Of a DNA stretch of 36,691 nucleotides, positions 14,998-22,550 are shown piece by piece; positions within the stretch are counted from its first letter, which is position 1, and each line of letters starts with the position of its first letter. Made by a program: the position numbers and the translations under genes. Source of the stretch: Acidobacteriota bacterium (GTDB lineage Bacteria > Acidobacteriota > Blastocatellia > Pyrinomonadales > Pyrinomonadaceae); contig JAEZIT010000068.1 in the NCBI GenBank assembly GCA_023436495.1, positions 1 through 36,691 of the forward strand. The letters are read 5' to 3'. A model generated the notes under the pieces. The model had not been told where the DNA came from. It saw only the letters and a list, made by a program, of their open reading frames with translations, and did no database searches.

Positions 14998-15507
14998 ATG
15001 TTCTGGAAATATGCTGTTTCCTTAATGGTGCTGCTGTCGGTGTGCACATCGATACCCGCCACGGCTAATACCCCCAAGATTCCCGCCATTTCGTCTATTT
15101 CGTCGCGCAGCCTCGCCGCCGAAGAGGCCGAAGTGTTCGACCTCGTCAATCGCGAGCGCGGACGCCGAAACCTCGGAACTCTTGCCTGGAACGAAGACCT
15201 GGCCGACATCGCCCGCGAATATTCCCGCAAAATGGCACGCGAGCGCTTTTTTGACCACTTTGACCGCAATGGCCGCTCTGTCGTCGATAGGGCCAATTCC
15301 CGCCGTATCGGCGGTTGGCAGCGCATCGGCGAGAACCTGTTCTTCTACCGCGGCGACGGATCGTTCTCTAACCTCGCCATCCGCGGCTGGCTCAAATCGC
15401 CATCGCATCGCGAGAACATGCTCGACCGCGGCTGGAAGGCTTCCGGTATCGGCATCGCCGAAGCCCGCGACGGAAGCATATACGTAACGCAGGTTTTCCT
15501 CGAATAA
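14998..15507 (+). CDS. Secreted CAP-domain protein (SCP/PR-1-like)
   Basis: A 169-residue protein from ATG 14998, preceded by GGAG at a 9-base spacing; an upstream in-frame ATG at 14950 lacks such a site and would precede the signal peptide. Leader about 1-24, cleaved near ATA-N. The CAP domain follows: VFDLVNRERGRRNLGTLAWNEDL, the active-cavity histidine in FFDHFDRNG, the GENLF motif and the W-LKSPSHRENML motif with the second histidine. These bacterial CAP proteins are extracellular; reported roles range from binding lipids to protease-like activity, none assignable here. Confidence 0.9.
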   Translation: MFWKYAVSLMVLLSVCTSIPATANTPKIPAISSISSRSLAAEEAEVFDLVNRERGRRNLGTLAWNEDLADIAREYSRKMARERFFDHFDRNGRSVVDRANSRRIGGWQRIGENLFFYRGDGSFSNLAIRGWLKSPSHRENMLDRGWKASGIGIAEARDGSIYVTQVFLE

Positions 15508-15536
15508 ACTTTTTCCCGATCACATTCGTGGCCGTG

Positions 15537-15542
15537 TATAAT
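15537..15542 (+). promoter_or_regulatory. Possible -10 element (TATAAT) upstream of the zinc-ribbon gene
   Basis: A perfect TATAAT preceded by TG lies 31 bp before the start at 15574, in the gap after the CAP gene. A matching -35 hexamer is not evident, so it may be an extended -10 promoter. Confidence 0.35.
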
Positions 15543-15573
15543 GCCTTCAATTCATTGAGGGAATCACGGTTTT

Positions 15574-16077
15574 ATGTATTGTCCTGGCTGCGGATCAAAA
15601 AATTCAAGAGAACAAACCTATTGTCGGTCGTGCGGCATGAATCTGGAGGCTTCGGCCCGGTCGCTGGCTGAGCAATTTCCCGACGGTGAGCGGACCGGGC
15701 TTGAGAAACAGACGAGGACGCTGGAACGATTCGGCAACATTGCGTTCGGCGGATTTGGTTTTGTGCTGCTGGTAGGCATCGGCGCGCTTATTTACACGAT
15801 CCTTACGAGGATGGTCTTGTCAGGGATCCAGCCGTTTGTCGGGATCCTGCTGATCGCGTTTGTTGTAATGGCTGCCATGGCGCTGGCTTACGTTTTCCTT
15901 GCGGAATCGTTGAAAGAGAAGCGGGCAAAGCTGAATCCTCACGCGAACAAAAGCCTTGCGGGATCAGAACCGCGAAGCTTAAGCGAGGGCGATTTTGAGC
16001 CTGTGCCTGCTGCAAGCGTGATCGAGGACACAACAGCGTTGTTAAAGGATCGCTCTGAGACCAGACGGATCGGCTGA
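15574..16077 (+). CDS. Zinc-ribbon membrane protein
   Basis: A 167-residue protein. The N-terminal zinc ribbon has two CxxC pairs (CPGC at 3-6 and CRSC at 17-20). Two transmembrane helices follow at about 58-78 and 86-110 (FGGFGFVLLVGIGALIYTIL; FVGILLIAFVVMAAMALAYVFLA). The C-terminal tail is hydrophilic and probably disordered (SLSEGDFEPVPAASVIEDTTALLKDRSE). Zinc-ribbon plus two-helix proteins of this layout are common in Acidobacteriota, with no assigned function. It is followed by the peptide deformylase gene after 60 bp. Confidence 0.72.
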   Translation: MYCPGCGSKNSREQTYCRSCGMNLEASARSLAEQFPDGERTGLEKQTRTLERFGNIAFGGFGFVLLVGIGALIYTILTRMVLSGIQPFVGILLIAFVVMAAMALAYVFLAESLKEKRAKLNPHANKSLAGSEPRSLSEGDFEPVPAASVIEDTTALLKDRSETRRIG

Positions 16078-16137
16078 ATCTGTTTCGGAGCGTTCCCGGC
16101 TTTTGTTTTTCCGGATCTTGCATTCTAAAATATCAAA

Positions 16138-16659
16138 ATGCCTATTTTGAAGATCGCCCACTACCCCGAGCCGGTTTTGCTCGAGGTCGGCAGGCCTGTA
16201 GCAGAAGATGAATTTAACGAAGGCCTTCAACGGGTCGTTGCCGATATGTTCGAGACGATGCATGATGCCGGAGGTGTAGGCCTCGCCGCTCCGCAGGTCG
16301 GCATTTCTAAGCGGCTTTTTGTGATGGATATTCCGGGCGAGGATGAATCTTTGAATAACGTTGCGATCATCAACCCGGAGATCGTCAGCGTCGAAGGAGA
16401 ACAGGTCGGCGACGAAGGCTGCCTATCCTTTCCAGGGCTTTACCAGACGATAAGGCGCGAGATGCGGGTGATCGTCCGCGGACAGAACATTTCCGGTGAA
16501 CAGATCGAACTTGACGTGCGGGATCTCGCCGCCCGCTGTGTGCTGCACGAGACCGATCATTGCGACGGGATCGTATTTCTTGACCGGATGACGCCGCTGA
16601 AGCGACAGCTGGCAAAGCGAAAGATCAAACGGCTTCAGAACACAGGAAAGTGGGAATGA
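16138..16659 (+). CDS. def: Peptide deformylase
   Basis: A 173-residue metalloenzyme that removes the formyl group from the N-terminal methionine of nascent proteins. All three family motifs are present: GVGLAAPQVG (46-55), EGCLSFP (93-99, metal ligand C95) and HETDH (137-141; ligands H137 and H141, catalytic E138). Length is standard. The stop overlaps the start of the next small gene (ATGA at 16656-16659). Methionyl-tRNA formyltransferase (fmt), its functional partner, is 3.5 kb downstream rather than adjacent. Confidence 0.95.
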   Translation: MPILKIAHYPEPVLLEVGRPVAEDEFNEGLQRVVADMFETMHDAGGVGLAAPQVGISKRLFVMDIPGEDESLNNVAIINPEIVSVEGEQVGDEGCLSFPGLYQTIRREMRVIVRGQNISGEQIELDVRDLAARCVLHETDHCDGIVFLDRMTPLKRQLAKRKIKRLQNTGKWE

Positions 16660-16880
16660 GCATCGAAGACACGAATCTTACCACCGAGGTCGGCTCCGTC
16701 CGCGAACTGAACCTATATCTGCTTTCGGGCTGGAAGCTCATCTTGAGCTATACTAAGCAATTAAGCGATACTCAGCAGCCGAGATTCGTGTTGGCCTGGC
16801 AGGACGCGGACGAACCGGTGGTCCTGGAACTTCTAGACGAATGGGAGCTAAGCGAAATGGACCGGCAGCGATCTAGATAA
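16656..16880 (+). CDS. Small hypothetical protein coupled to def
   Basis: A 74-residue acidic protein starting at ATG 16656, which overlaps the def stop (ATGA); a GTG two codons earlier is less likely. There is no membrane segment or signal peptide. The central part, ELNLYLLSGWKLILSYTKQLSDTQQPRFVLAWQD, predicts a compact alpha/beta fold, and an acidic tail (DEWELSEMDRQRSR) ends the protein. I recognise no family. The tight coupling with def and the 16-bp gap to the aldehyde dehydrogenase suggest one transcript. Confidence 0.65.
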   Translation: MSIEDTNLTTEVGSVRELNLYLLSGWKLILSYTKQLSDTQQPRFVLAWQDADEPVVLELLDEWELSEMDRQRSR

Positions 16881-16896
16881 CGAAGCGGAGAAAATT

Positions 16897-18465
16897 ATGC
16901 AGACACAGAGAGTTTTAGACGAATTCAGAAATGAACCATTTACCGACTTTTCGGTTCCCGAAAACGCCGAAGCAATGCGGCAGGCGATCGAACAGGTACG
17001 TGCCCAGCTCGGCCGCGAATATCCGATGGTGATCAACGGCGAAAAGGTCACGCTCGACGAAAAGTTTGAGAGCTACAGCCCCGCCAATAAAACGCAGGTC
17101 GTCGGCGTATTTTCCGAATGTGACGCGGACACGTCGCTGGTGGATAGAGCGCTCGACGCAGCAACCGAGACATTCAAGCTCTGGCGCAGCGTGCCCGCCG
17201 CCGAACGCGCGGAATACTTGTTCAAGATCGCGGACGTCATGCGCCGCCGTAAATTCGAGCTTTCGGCGTGGGAAATATTCGAGGTCGCAAAGACCTGGGC
17301 AGAGGCAGACGGCGACATCGCCGAAGCCATCGACTTCTGCGAATTTTACGGCCGCGAAATGCTGCGGTGGTCCGGCAATCAGCCCATTACGCCTTTTCCC
17401 GGCGAAGACAACCGCTTCGAATACATCCCGCTGGGCGTCGGCGCGATCATCCCTCCCTGGAATTTCCCGCTTGCCATCATGTGCGGCATGACCACGTCGG
17501 CGATCGTCACCGGTAACACCGTCGTTCTCAAACCGTCATCCGATTCTCCCGTCATTGCAGCCATCTTCATGGACATCCTTGATGAAGTTGGCGTCCCCGC
17601 CGGTGTCGTTAATTTCGTCACGGGAAGCGCGGCGACCGGGGAAGCAATGACGACGAGCCCGAAGACACGCTTTATCTCGTTCACCGGATCCAAACAGGTC
17701 GGCCTTCATATCAACGAGGTCGCCGCAAAACCGCGCGAGGGTCAGAAGTGGATCAAGCGCGTCGTCGCTGAGATGGGCGGCAAGGACGCTATTATCGTCG
17801 CCGATGATGCGGACCTTGATTCGGCTGCGCGCGGTATCGTGTCCGCGGCCTTCGGGTTTCAGGGGCAGAAATGCTCGGCATGTTCGCGGCTGATCGTGGA
17901 CGAAAGCGTTCACGCCGAGTTGATGGAAAAAGTTATAGCGCTTACCGAAAAGCTGCAGGTTGGCGAGCCCGCCGAAGCTGATACCAATGTCGCGGCCGTC
18001 ATCAACAAACGCGCTTTCGACCGCACGCTCGAATATATAAACAAGGGCGTCGAAGAAGGCGGCAAGATCGTCGCGGGCGGCAACGGTGACGATTCGAAGG
18101 GGTACTTCATCGAACCGACGATCATCGATGACGTTGAACCCGGAGCAACCATCGAGCAGGAAGAGATCTTCGCACCGGTCCTTGCCGTGATTAAGGCAAA
18201 GGATTTCGACCACGCGCTCGAGATCGCCAACGGCACGGAATTCGGTTTGACCGGCGCGGTCTATTCTACCGACCAGAGCAACCTGGAAAAAGCCCGCCGA
18301 GAATTTCACGTCGGCAATCTTTACCTGAACCGCAAATGCACGGGAGCGCTTGTAGGCGTGCATCCGTTCGGCGGATTCAATATGAGCGGCACCGATTCAA
18401 AAGCAGGGGGCCGCGAATACTTGCTGCAATTTATGCAGGGCAAATCTGTTGCTCAGAAGATATGA
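16897..18465 (+). CDS. 1-pyrroline-5-carboxylate (glutamate semialdehyde) dehydrogenase-type aldehyde dehydrogenase
   Basis: A 522-residue NAD(P)-dependent aldehyde dehydrogenase. Catalytic residues are clear: N189 in IIPPWNFPLA, base E292 in VVAEMGGKD, nucleophile C326 in FGFQGQKCSACSR. The N-terminus (DEFRNEPFTDFSVPEN) and the QGQKCSACSR context are those of the RocA/PruA group, which oxidises glutamate-gamma-semialdehyde to glutamate, the last step of proline and arginine degradation. The proline dehydrogenase partner is not in the window and there is no fused PutA domain. A strong terminator follows at 18471. Confidence 0.9.
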   Translation: MQTQRVLDEFRNEPFTDFSVPENAEAMRQAIEQVRAQLGREYPMVINGEKVTLDEKFESYSPANKTQVVGVFSECDADTSLVDRALDAATETFKLWRSVPAAERAEYLFKIADVMRRRKFELSAWEIFEVAKTWAEADGDIAEAIDFCEFYGREMLRWSGNQPITPFPGEDNRFEYIPLGVGAIIPPWNFPLAIMCGMTTSAIVTGNTVVLKPSSDSPVIAAIFMDILDEVGVPAGVVNFVTGSAATGEAMTTSPKTRFISFTGSKQVGLHINEVAAKPREGQKWIKRVVAEMGGKDAIIVADDADLDSAARGIVSAAFGFQGQKCSACSRLIVDESVHAELMEKVIALTEKLQVGEPAEADTNVAAVINKRAFDRTLEYINKGVEEGGKIVAGGNGDDSKGYFIEPTIIDDVEPGATIEQEEIFAPVLAVIKAKDFDHALEIANGTEFGLTGAVYSTDQSNLEKARREFHVGNLYLNRKCTGALVGVHPFGGFNMSGTDSKAGGREYLLQFMQGKSVAQKI

Positions 18466-18470
18466 CAGAA

Positions 18471-18494
18471 GGCGGGTTTGACCCGCCTTTTTTT
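18471..18494 (+). terminator. Intrinsic terminator after the aldehyde dehydrogenase
   Basis: GGCGGGT (18471-18477) pairs with ACCCGCC (18481-18487) across a TTG loop and is followed immediately by seven T (18488-18494), 5 bp after the stop. Confidence 0.93.
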
Positions 18495-18577
18495 GTCCCC
18501 AAATTCCACCCGAGAATCTAGTGCAAAACAAGACTCTGCTTTCCGTCCGTTTTGTTGGAATTTCTCTCAATAAACCT

Positions 18578-19495
18578 ATGATCACCAAGCACAACCTTGT
18601 CTTAGTTTCTCTTTCAGTCGTCTTATTGTCCCTCTTCGCAGGCGCGGCTTCGGCTCAAAAGAAACCGGTGTCCCCGCAGCCCGCTATCTTTGCTGTCTTG
18701 TATAACGGCGGTACGCTGGAACCCATTGCCGTTGTTGAAGAAGGGGGCAAACTCGTCTTTGCAATCGACGGCGGAAGCGACCCGGCCGACTTGAAGGCTT
18801 TTCACAGCCGTTATTTCCGATCCGGAACTAAATACCCGCTCATTTTTGGCGGCGCCAGTGCGGGGACGGTATCTGTGAAAAGCGCCGATCCGAGGTCGGA
18901 ATGCCAGAAGCACACTGCAGCCGTGACCATAACCTCCGCCAAAGCAAAGATCCGCGGAAATGTAATGGGACTTGCGACAAATCTGCCTCTTGTAAAGCCG
19001 GGCTCCGGGCTGCGCCGAGTGCCGACGGCTGCCGAACGGACCGAGATCGAAGCTCTAGTACGCGCGGAATTTCGCAAGCAGAACCTCTCGTCAACCGCGG
19101 TAAATAATGTTAAGTCTCAGAACCTTACCGCGATCGATATAGATAACGACGGCAGCGTTGAATTGGTCGGTTCATACTGGGCCGAGCCGGACGCTTCTAC
19201 GCGAGGACTTCTTTTCTTCATCGCTGAAAAGGATGCCGAAGATAAGCTCCGACTCGGTTATTCCGAATTCGCCACTATCACCGAAGAAAACACAATGAGC
19301 GGCGATATCTCTGATATCGACCGCGGCGTGTATCACGAACTGTTCCTCGATTCCCTCGATATCGACCGCGACGGCGTTGCTGAGATCTTCACGTTCAGAG
19401 CATCGTTCGAAGGCTCCGCATTCAACGCTTATCGCCGCCAGGACGGCAAATGGGTACGGATCTTCGAGGGCTCTAATTACCGCTGTGCGTATTAG
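18578..19495 (+). CDS. Exported protein with calcium-loop-like repeats, unknown function
   Basis: A 305-residue protein from ATG 18578; an upstream GTG frame start (18521) would lie before the signal peptide (ITKHNLVLVSLSVVLLSL, cleavage near ASAQ). The first half contains a strand-rich region with AIFAVLYNGGTLEPIAVVEEGGKL. The second half carries two D-x-D-x-D-G-type loops, IDIDNDGSVELVGSY and LDIDRDGVAEIFTF, as in FG-GAP/VCBS-type or EF-hand-like calcium sites. No enzymatic motif is visible. A hydrophilic C-terminus ends in GSNYRCAY. Export is confident; function unknown. Confidence 0.72.
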   Translation: MITKHNLVLVSLSVVLLSLFAGAASAQKKPVSPQPAIFAVLYNGGTLEPIAVVEEGGKLVFAIDGGSDPADLKAFHSRYFRSGTKYPLIFGGASAGTVSVKSADPRSECQKHTAAVTITSAKAKIRGNVMGLATNLPLVKPGSGLRRVPTAAERTEIEALVRAEFRKQNLSSTAVNNVKSQNLTAIDIDNDGSVELVGSYWAEPDASTRGLLFFIAEKDAEDKLRLGYSEFATITEENTMSGDISDIDRGVYHELFLDSLDIDRDGVAEIFTFRASFEGSAFNAYRRQDGKWVRIFEGSNYRCAY

Positions 19496-19654
19496 GCGGC
19501 TACTTCCGCAGTCTGCGGTGAGAGCAGCGAGCAGAACGTCTACCATATGACTGACGGGTTCAGACCCTTCGCTGGGCGAAAACGCATAGACTTTCCGTCC
19601 GGAGAAGGGAATCGGCTTCGCTTTTCCACTTACACTGTTTAGAATCAATGAGTA

Positions 19655-20587
19655 ATGAAGATAGTTTTTATGGGCACGCCACGGGCGGCAGCGGTCAGCC
19701 TCGAGCGCATTTTAGCGGACGGCCACGAGGTCGCCGCGGTTTACACACAGCCTGATCGGCCTGCCGGGCGCGGGCGAAAGATCGCGATGTCGCCGGTGAA
19801 GGAACTTGCGCTGGAGAAGGGAATTCCGGTCTATCAGCCGACGAAACTTCGAACCGCGGAAGCTTTGGAACAATTCCGCTCTCACGGGGCCGACGCGGCC
19901 GTTGTGGTTGCTTACGGAAGGATCTTGCCCGCGGATTTTCTTAACGCGTTCCCGAACGGAGCGATAAATGTCCACTTTTCTTTGCTACCGAAATATCGCG
20001 GAGCGGCTCCGGTGAACTGGGCGATCGTTCACGGAGAAAAGGTCACGGGCGTAACGACCATGCAAATGGACGAAGGCCTGGACACGGGCCCGATACTCCT
20101 GCAAAAAGAAACACCCATCGCCGATGAAGAAACGTCGGTCGAATTAATGGATCGTCTGGCCGTCGCCGGAGCGGATCTGTTGTCGGAAACTCTGCGCAGG
20201 CTGCCGGAGCTGACCCCTGTACCGCAGGACGAGGCCGGTGCCACCTACGCGCCGATAATGAAGAAAGAGGACGGCCTGATCAGCTGGATGCTCGACGCAC
20301 GTGATATCGCGAACCGTGTCCGCGGATTCCAGCCGTTCCCGACCGCTTTTACCTTTTATCAGGGAAAGAAATTCACCGTCTGGAGCGCTCGGCCTGCCGA
20401 TATCGCCCACGAACTCTCCGAACCGGGGACTGTTCTCGCCGCAAACCAAGGCCGCCTGCAAGTTGCTTGCGGCGGCGATTCGGTCATTGAATTGGTCGAG
20501 GTCCAATTAGAAGGTAAGAAACGTCTTGCCGTTCGCGACTTCCTTAACGGCGTTATGGTTGCTGAAGGCGAAATACTCGGCCCCTAG
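19655..20587 (+). CDS. fmt: Methionyl-tRNA formyltransferase
   Basis: A 310-residue enzyme that formylates initiator Met-tRNA using 10-formyltetrahydrofolate. The catalytic triad of the formyltransferase domain is present: N105 and H107 in INVHFSLLPKYRGAAPVNWAI, and D143 in DEGLDTGPILLQ. The QPDRPAGRGRK loop at 32-42 is typical of Fmt, and the C-terminal OB-like domain starts near 205. It converges on the response regulator gene with 3 bp between the stops. Translation-related genes trhO and rsmB follow after the repeat region. Confidence 0.95.
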   Translation: MKIVFMGTPRAAAVSLERILADGHEVAAVYTQPDRPAGRGRKIAMSPVKELALEKGIPVYQPTKLRTAEALEQFRSHGADAAVVVAYGRILPADFLNAFPNGAINVHFSLLPKYRGAAPVNWAIVHGEKVTGVTTMQMDEGLDTGPILLQKETPIADEETSVELMDRLAVAGADLLSETLRRLPELTPVPQDEAGATYAPIMKKEDGLISWMLDARDIANRVRGFQPFPTAFTFYQGKKFTVWSARPADIAHELSEPGTVLAANQGRLQVACGGDSVIELVEVQLEGKKRLAVRDFLNGVMVAEGEILGP

Positions 20588-20590
20588 ATC

Positions 20591-20953
20591 CTACCCCAAA
20601 TATTTTTCCAGCAGCGGCTGCAGCCGGTCGAAATTCATCGGTTTTGACACCACTTCGTTGCATCCCGCGTCCATGGCTTCCTGTCCGCGAAGCTCGCCGT
20701 ACGCGGTCAGCGCTATGATCGGTACGTCGGCGAACTCGTCCATAGAACGGATCGATTCGGTTGCCGAAATGCCGTCCAGGACCGGCATCGCCAAGTCCAT
20801 GAAGATCATTTCCGGGCGAAATTCCTTCACTTTTTCGATCGCGTCCTGCCCGTCCTCGGCTTCGATCACGCCAAAGCCCTGAAGCTGCAGCATTGCCTTC
20901 ATCATTGTCCTTGAATCTTCGTAATCTTCGACGATCAAAATTGTTTTAGACAT
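20591..20953 (-). CDS. Single-domain response regulator (CheY-like)
   Basis: A 119-residue receiver domain without an output domain, from ATG 20953. The acidic pocket is E9/D10, the phosphoacceptor is D53 (FMDLAMP), and the switch residues T83 and K104 (SKPMN) are conserved. Such proteins act by binding partner proteins after phosphorylation by a histidine kinase or after phosphotransfer. No kinase gene is within the window, so it is an orphan here. It is convergent with fmt. Upstream lies the 826-bp gene-poor stretch. Confidence 0.9.
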   Translation of the reverse strand: MSKTILIVEDYEDSRTMMKAMLQLQGFGVIEAEDGQDAIEKVKEFRPEMIFMDLAMPVLDGISATESIRSMDEFADVPIIALTAYGELRGQEAMDAGCNEVVSKPMNFDRLQPLLEKYLG

Positions 20954-21779
20954 AGCTGTCAATCCTTTACTGAACTTGTGGGGCAAGCGAGATAGGGAAT
21001 AGAACACGTCGATAGGTTGTGATCATGGCGGGAACGCAAACTGCGCATTCATTGCCGCAAAATCGGGAAGGAACACGGTTCCGGATCGGGGAATGGGATG
21101 TTTGTCGCACCGCTCCATAGCTCTATCTTAAATAAAGAGACGATTTTACGCAATGCTCAGTGCCGGCGGCGAGTTTCGCACGTGAGAGCGCTGCCATTGA
21201 CCGCGGCACGCATGATAACGATCGGCGCGCTGAAGTGACCTTCAGCTACTGATACGCTCGCAGCGGCGGCGAATGAAAATTGACCAAATTCGGCGGCCGC
21301 GCGTCTGCTGCGACGCCGTATTTAGGTAACTTTCCCCGAAATACAGCGCTCTAAAGATCATTTCGAGCGTGCTTACAAGAGGTTCGAGCGCTCTTAAAAT
21401 CCTTTCTAAGCATTTAAAACCCGTTTCTAACGCTTTGGAAAGCGTTTCAAAGTACTTAAAACACATTTCCAACGCTTTGGAAATCATTTCTAAGCGTTTA
21501 AAACTTCTTTCGAACGCTTTAAAAACCATTTCCCGGTGTTTAGAACTAGTTCATAACTGTCTGAAAACCGTTTCGAAGCGTTTAAAACTCACTTCCAAGC
21601 GTTCAGAACTCATTTCCAAAGCTCTGAAATTTGTTTTCGGCCGACTGAACTCAGCGCGGCGCGGACGAAATTCCGGGTCGGGCAATTCTGTCCGGAACAC
21701 TGGCGGCGAATTTACTTTAGCGGCAGTCGGAGCTCCGTATTTTACGGGACCGCCGTAGAAACCTTATAATTACTCTCGG
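20954..21779. other. 826-bp stretch without a confident gene
   Basis: The stretch lies between the start of the response regulator and trhO. 20954-21228 holds nothing I can identify; it may carry the promoter of the response regulator. 21229-21246 is a short hairpin (7-bp arms, TGAC loop) without a T-run. 21341-21655 is the 21-bp repeat array described separately. 21656-21779 is ordinary intergenic sequence and must contain the trhO promoter region. Confidence 0.75.
21341..21655. repeat. 21-bp tandem repeat array, fourteen units, heptad-encoding on both strands
   Basis: Units of exactly 21 bp run from 21341 to 21634 with no insertion or deletion, then a degraded fifteenth unit to 21655. Consensus is roughly TTCNAAGCGTTTAAAACNCAT, quasi-palindromic. 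The plus-strand frame is open from 21330, after a stop at 21327, to 21758. It reads S-K/N-x-L-K/E-x-V/I heptads, with GTG 21369 as the only usual start. The minus-strand frame (ATG 21529 to 21242) reads related K-x-L-E heptads. Neither has a convincing ribosome site. I therefore annotate it as a repeat, with a possible coiled-coil gene in the plus strand. Confidence 0.9.
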
Positions 21780-22547
21780 ATGGAGAAGAGTTTCCAGATA
21801 ATAACTTTTTACGAATTCAAGCCGATGGAGCGGCTGGACGACGTGCGCGCCGATCTGCGCGAATTGATGGCGCGGCTCGGCATAAAGGGAACGATCATTC
21901 TCGCTGACGAAGGTTTTAATTCGACGGTGGCGGGAACGCCCGCCGCTATCCGCGAATTCGTCCCGACCGCCGAAAATATTCTGCAGACGACGCTGAAATT
22001 CAAATCTTCGTACCATTCCGCGGCCCCGTTTCGCAGGATCCACGTCAAGATCAAGCCGGAGATCGTCGCGTTGAAAAAGCCTGTGAATATCGCGCTCGGC
22101 AGCGGAACGCACGTCGGGCCGGCGGAATGGAACCGCCTGATCGCAGACCCGGAGGTTTTTGTCCTCGACACGCGCAACGATTACGAATACCGCAACGGCA
22201 CTTTTCACCGCGCAATTAACCCCGAGACCGAGAAATTCAGCGAACTGCCCGAATTTATTAAAAAACACCTCGATCCGGAACGGCATACAAAGGTAGCGAT
22301 GTTCTGCACCGGCGGCATCCGCTGCGAAAAATTCGCGCCTTTCATGAAAGGCCTCGGTTTTGAAGAGGTTTACCAGTTGGAAGGCGGAATCCTCAAATAT
22401 CTCGAAAGCGTCCCAGCCGAAGAAAATCTCTGGCAGGGCGAATGTTTTATCTTCGACGACCGTACAACGCTCGATACCGGCCTGAAAAAGGGCTCCGGCC
22501 CCGACCATTCCGTGAATAAAAACAAAGGGCGCGCCGATAAACAATAG
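21780..22547 (+). CDS. trhO: tRNA uridine(34) hydroxylase (rhodanese-domain, YceA-type)
   Basis: A 255-residue protein with the TrhO layout: an N-terminal acylphosphatase-like domain (FYEFKPMERLDDVRADL, GTIILADEGFNSTVAGT) and a rhodanese domain (about 115-215) with active-loop cysteine C176 in MFCTGGIRCEK and C182 nearby. The enzyme hydroxylates U34 of certain tRNAs to 5-hydroxyuridine using O2, which aids wobble decoding. The C-terminal zinc-binding extension of longer homologues is absent; the tail is short and lysine-rich. It stops 3 bp before rsmB, so the two tRNA/rRNA modification genes probably share a transcript. Confidence 0.92.
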   Translation: MEKSFQIITFYEFKPMERLDDVRADLRELMARLGIKGTIILADEGFNSTVAGTPAAIREFVPTAENILQTTLKFKSSYHSAAPFRRIHVKIKPEIVALKKPVNIALGSGTHVGPAEWNRLIADPEVFVLDTRNDYEYRNGTFHRAINPETEKFSELPEFIKKHLDPERHTKVAMFCTGGIRCEKFAPFMKGLGFEEVYQLEGGILKYLESVPAEENLWQGECFIFDDRTTLDTGLKKGSGPDHSVNKNKGRADKQ

Positions 22548-22550
22548 TCG

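Noticed and set aside
21229..21246. Hairpin near the 21-bp array as a terminator
   Set aside because: Arms are 7 bp and there is no T-run on either side.
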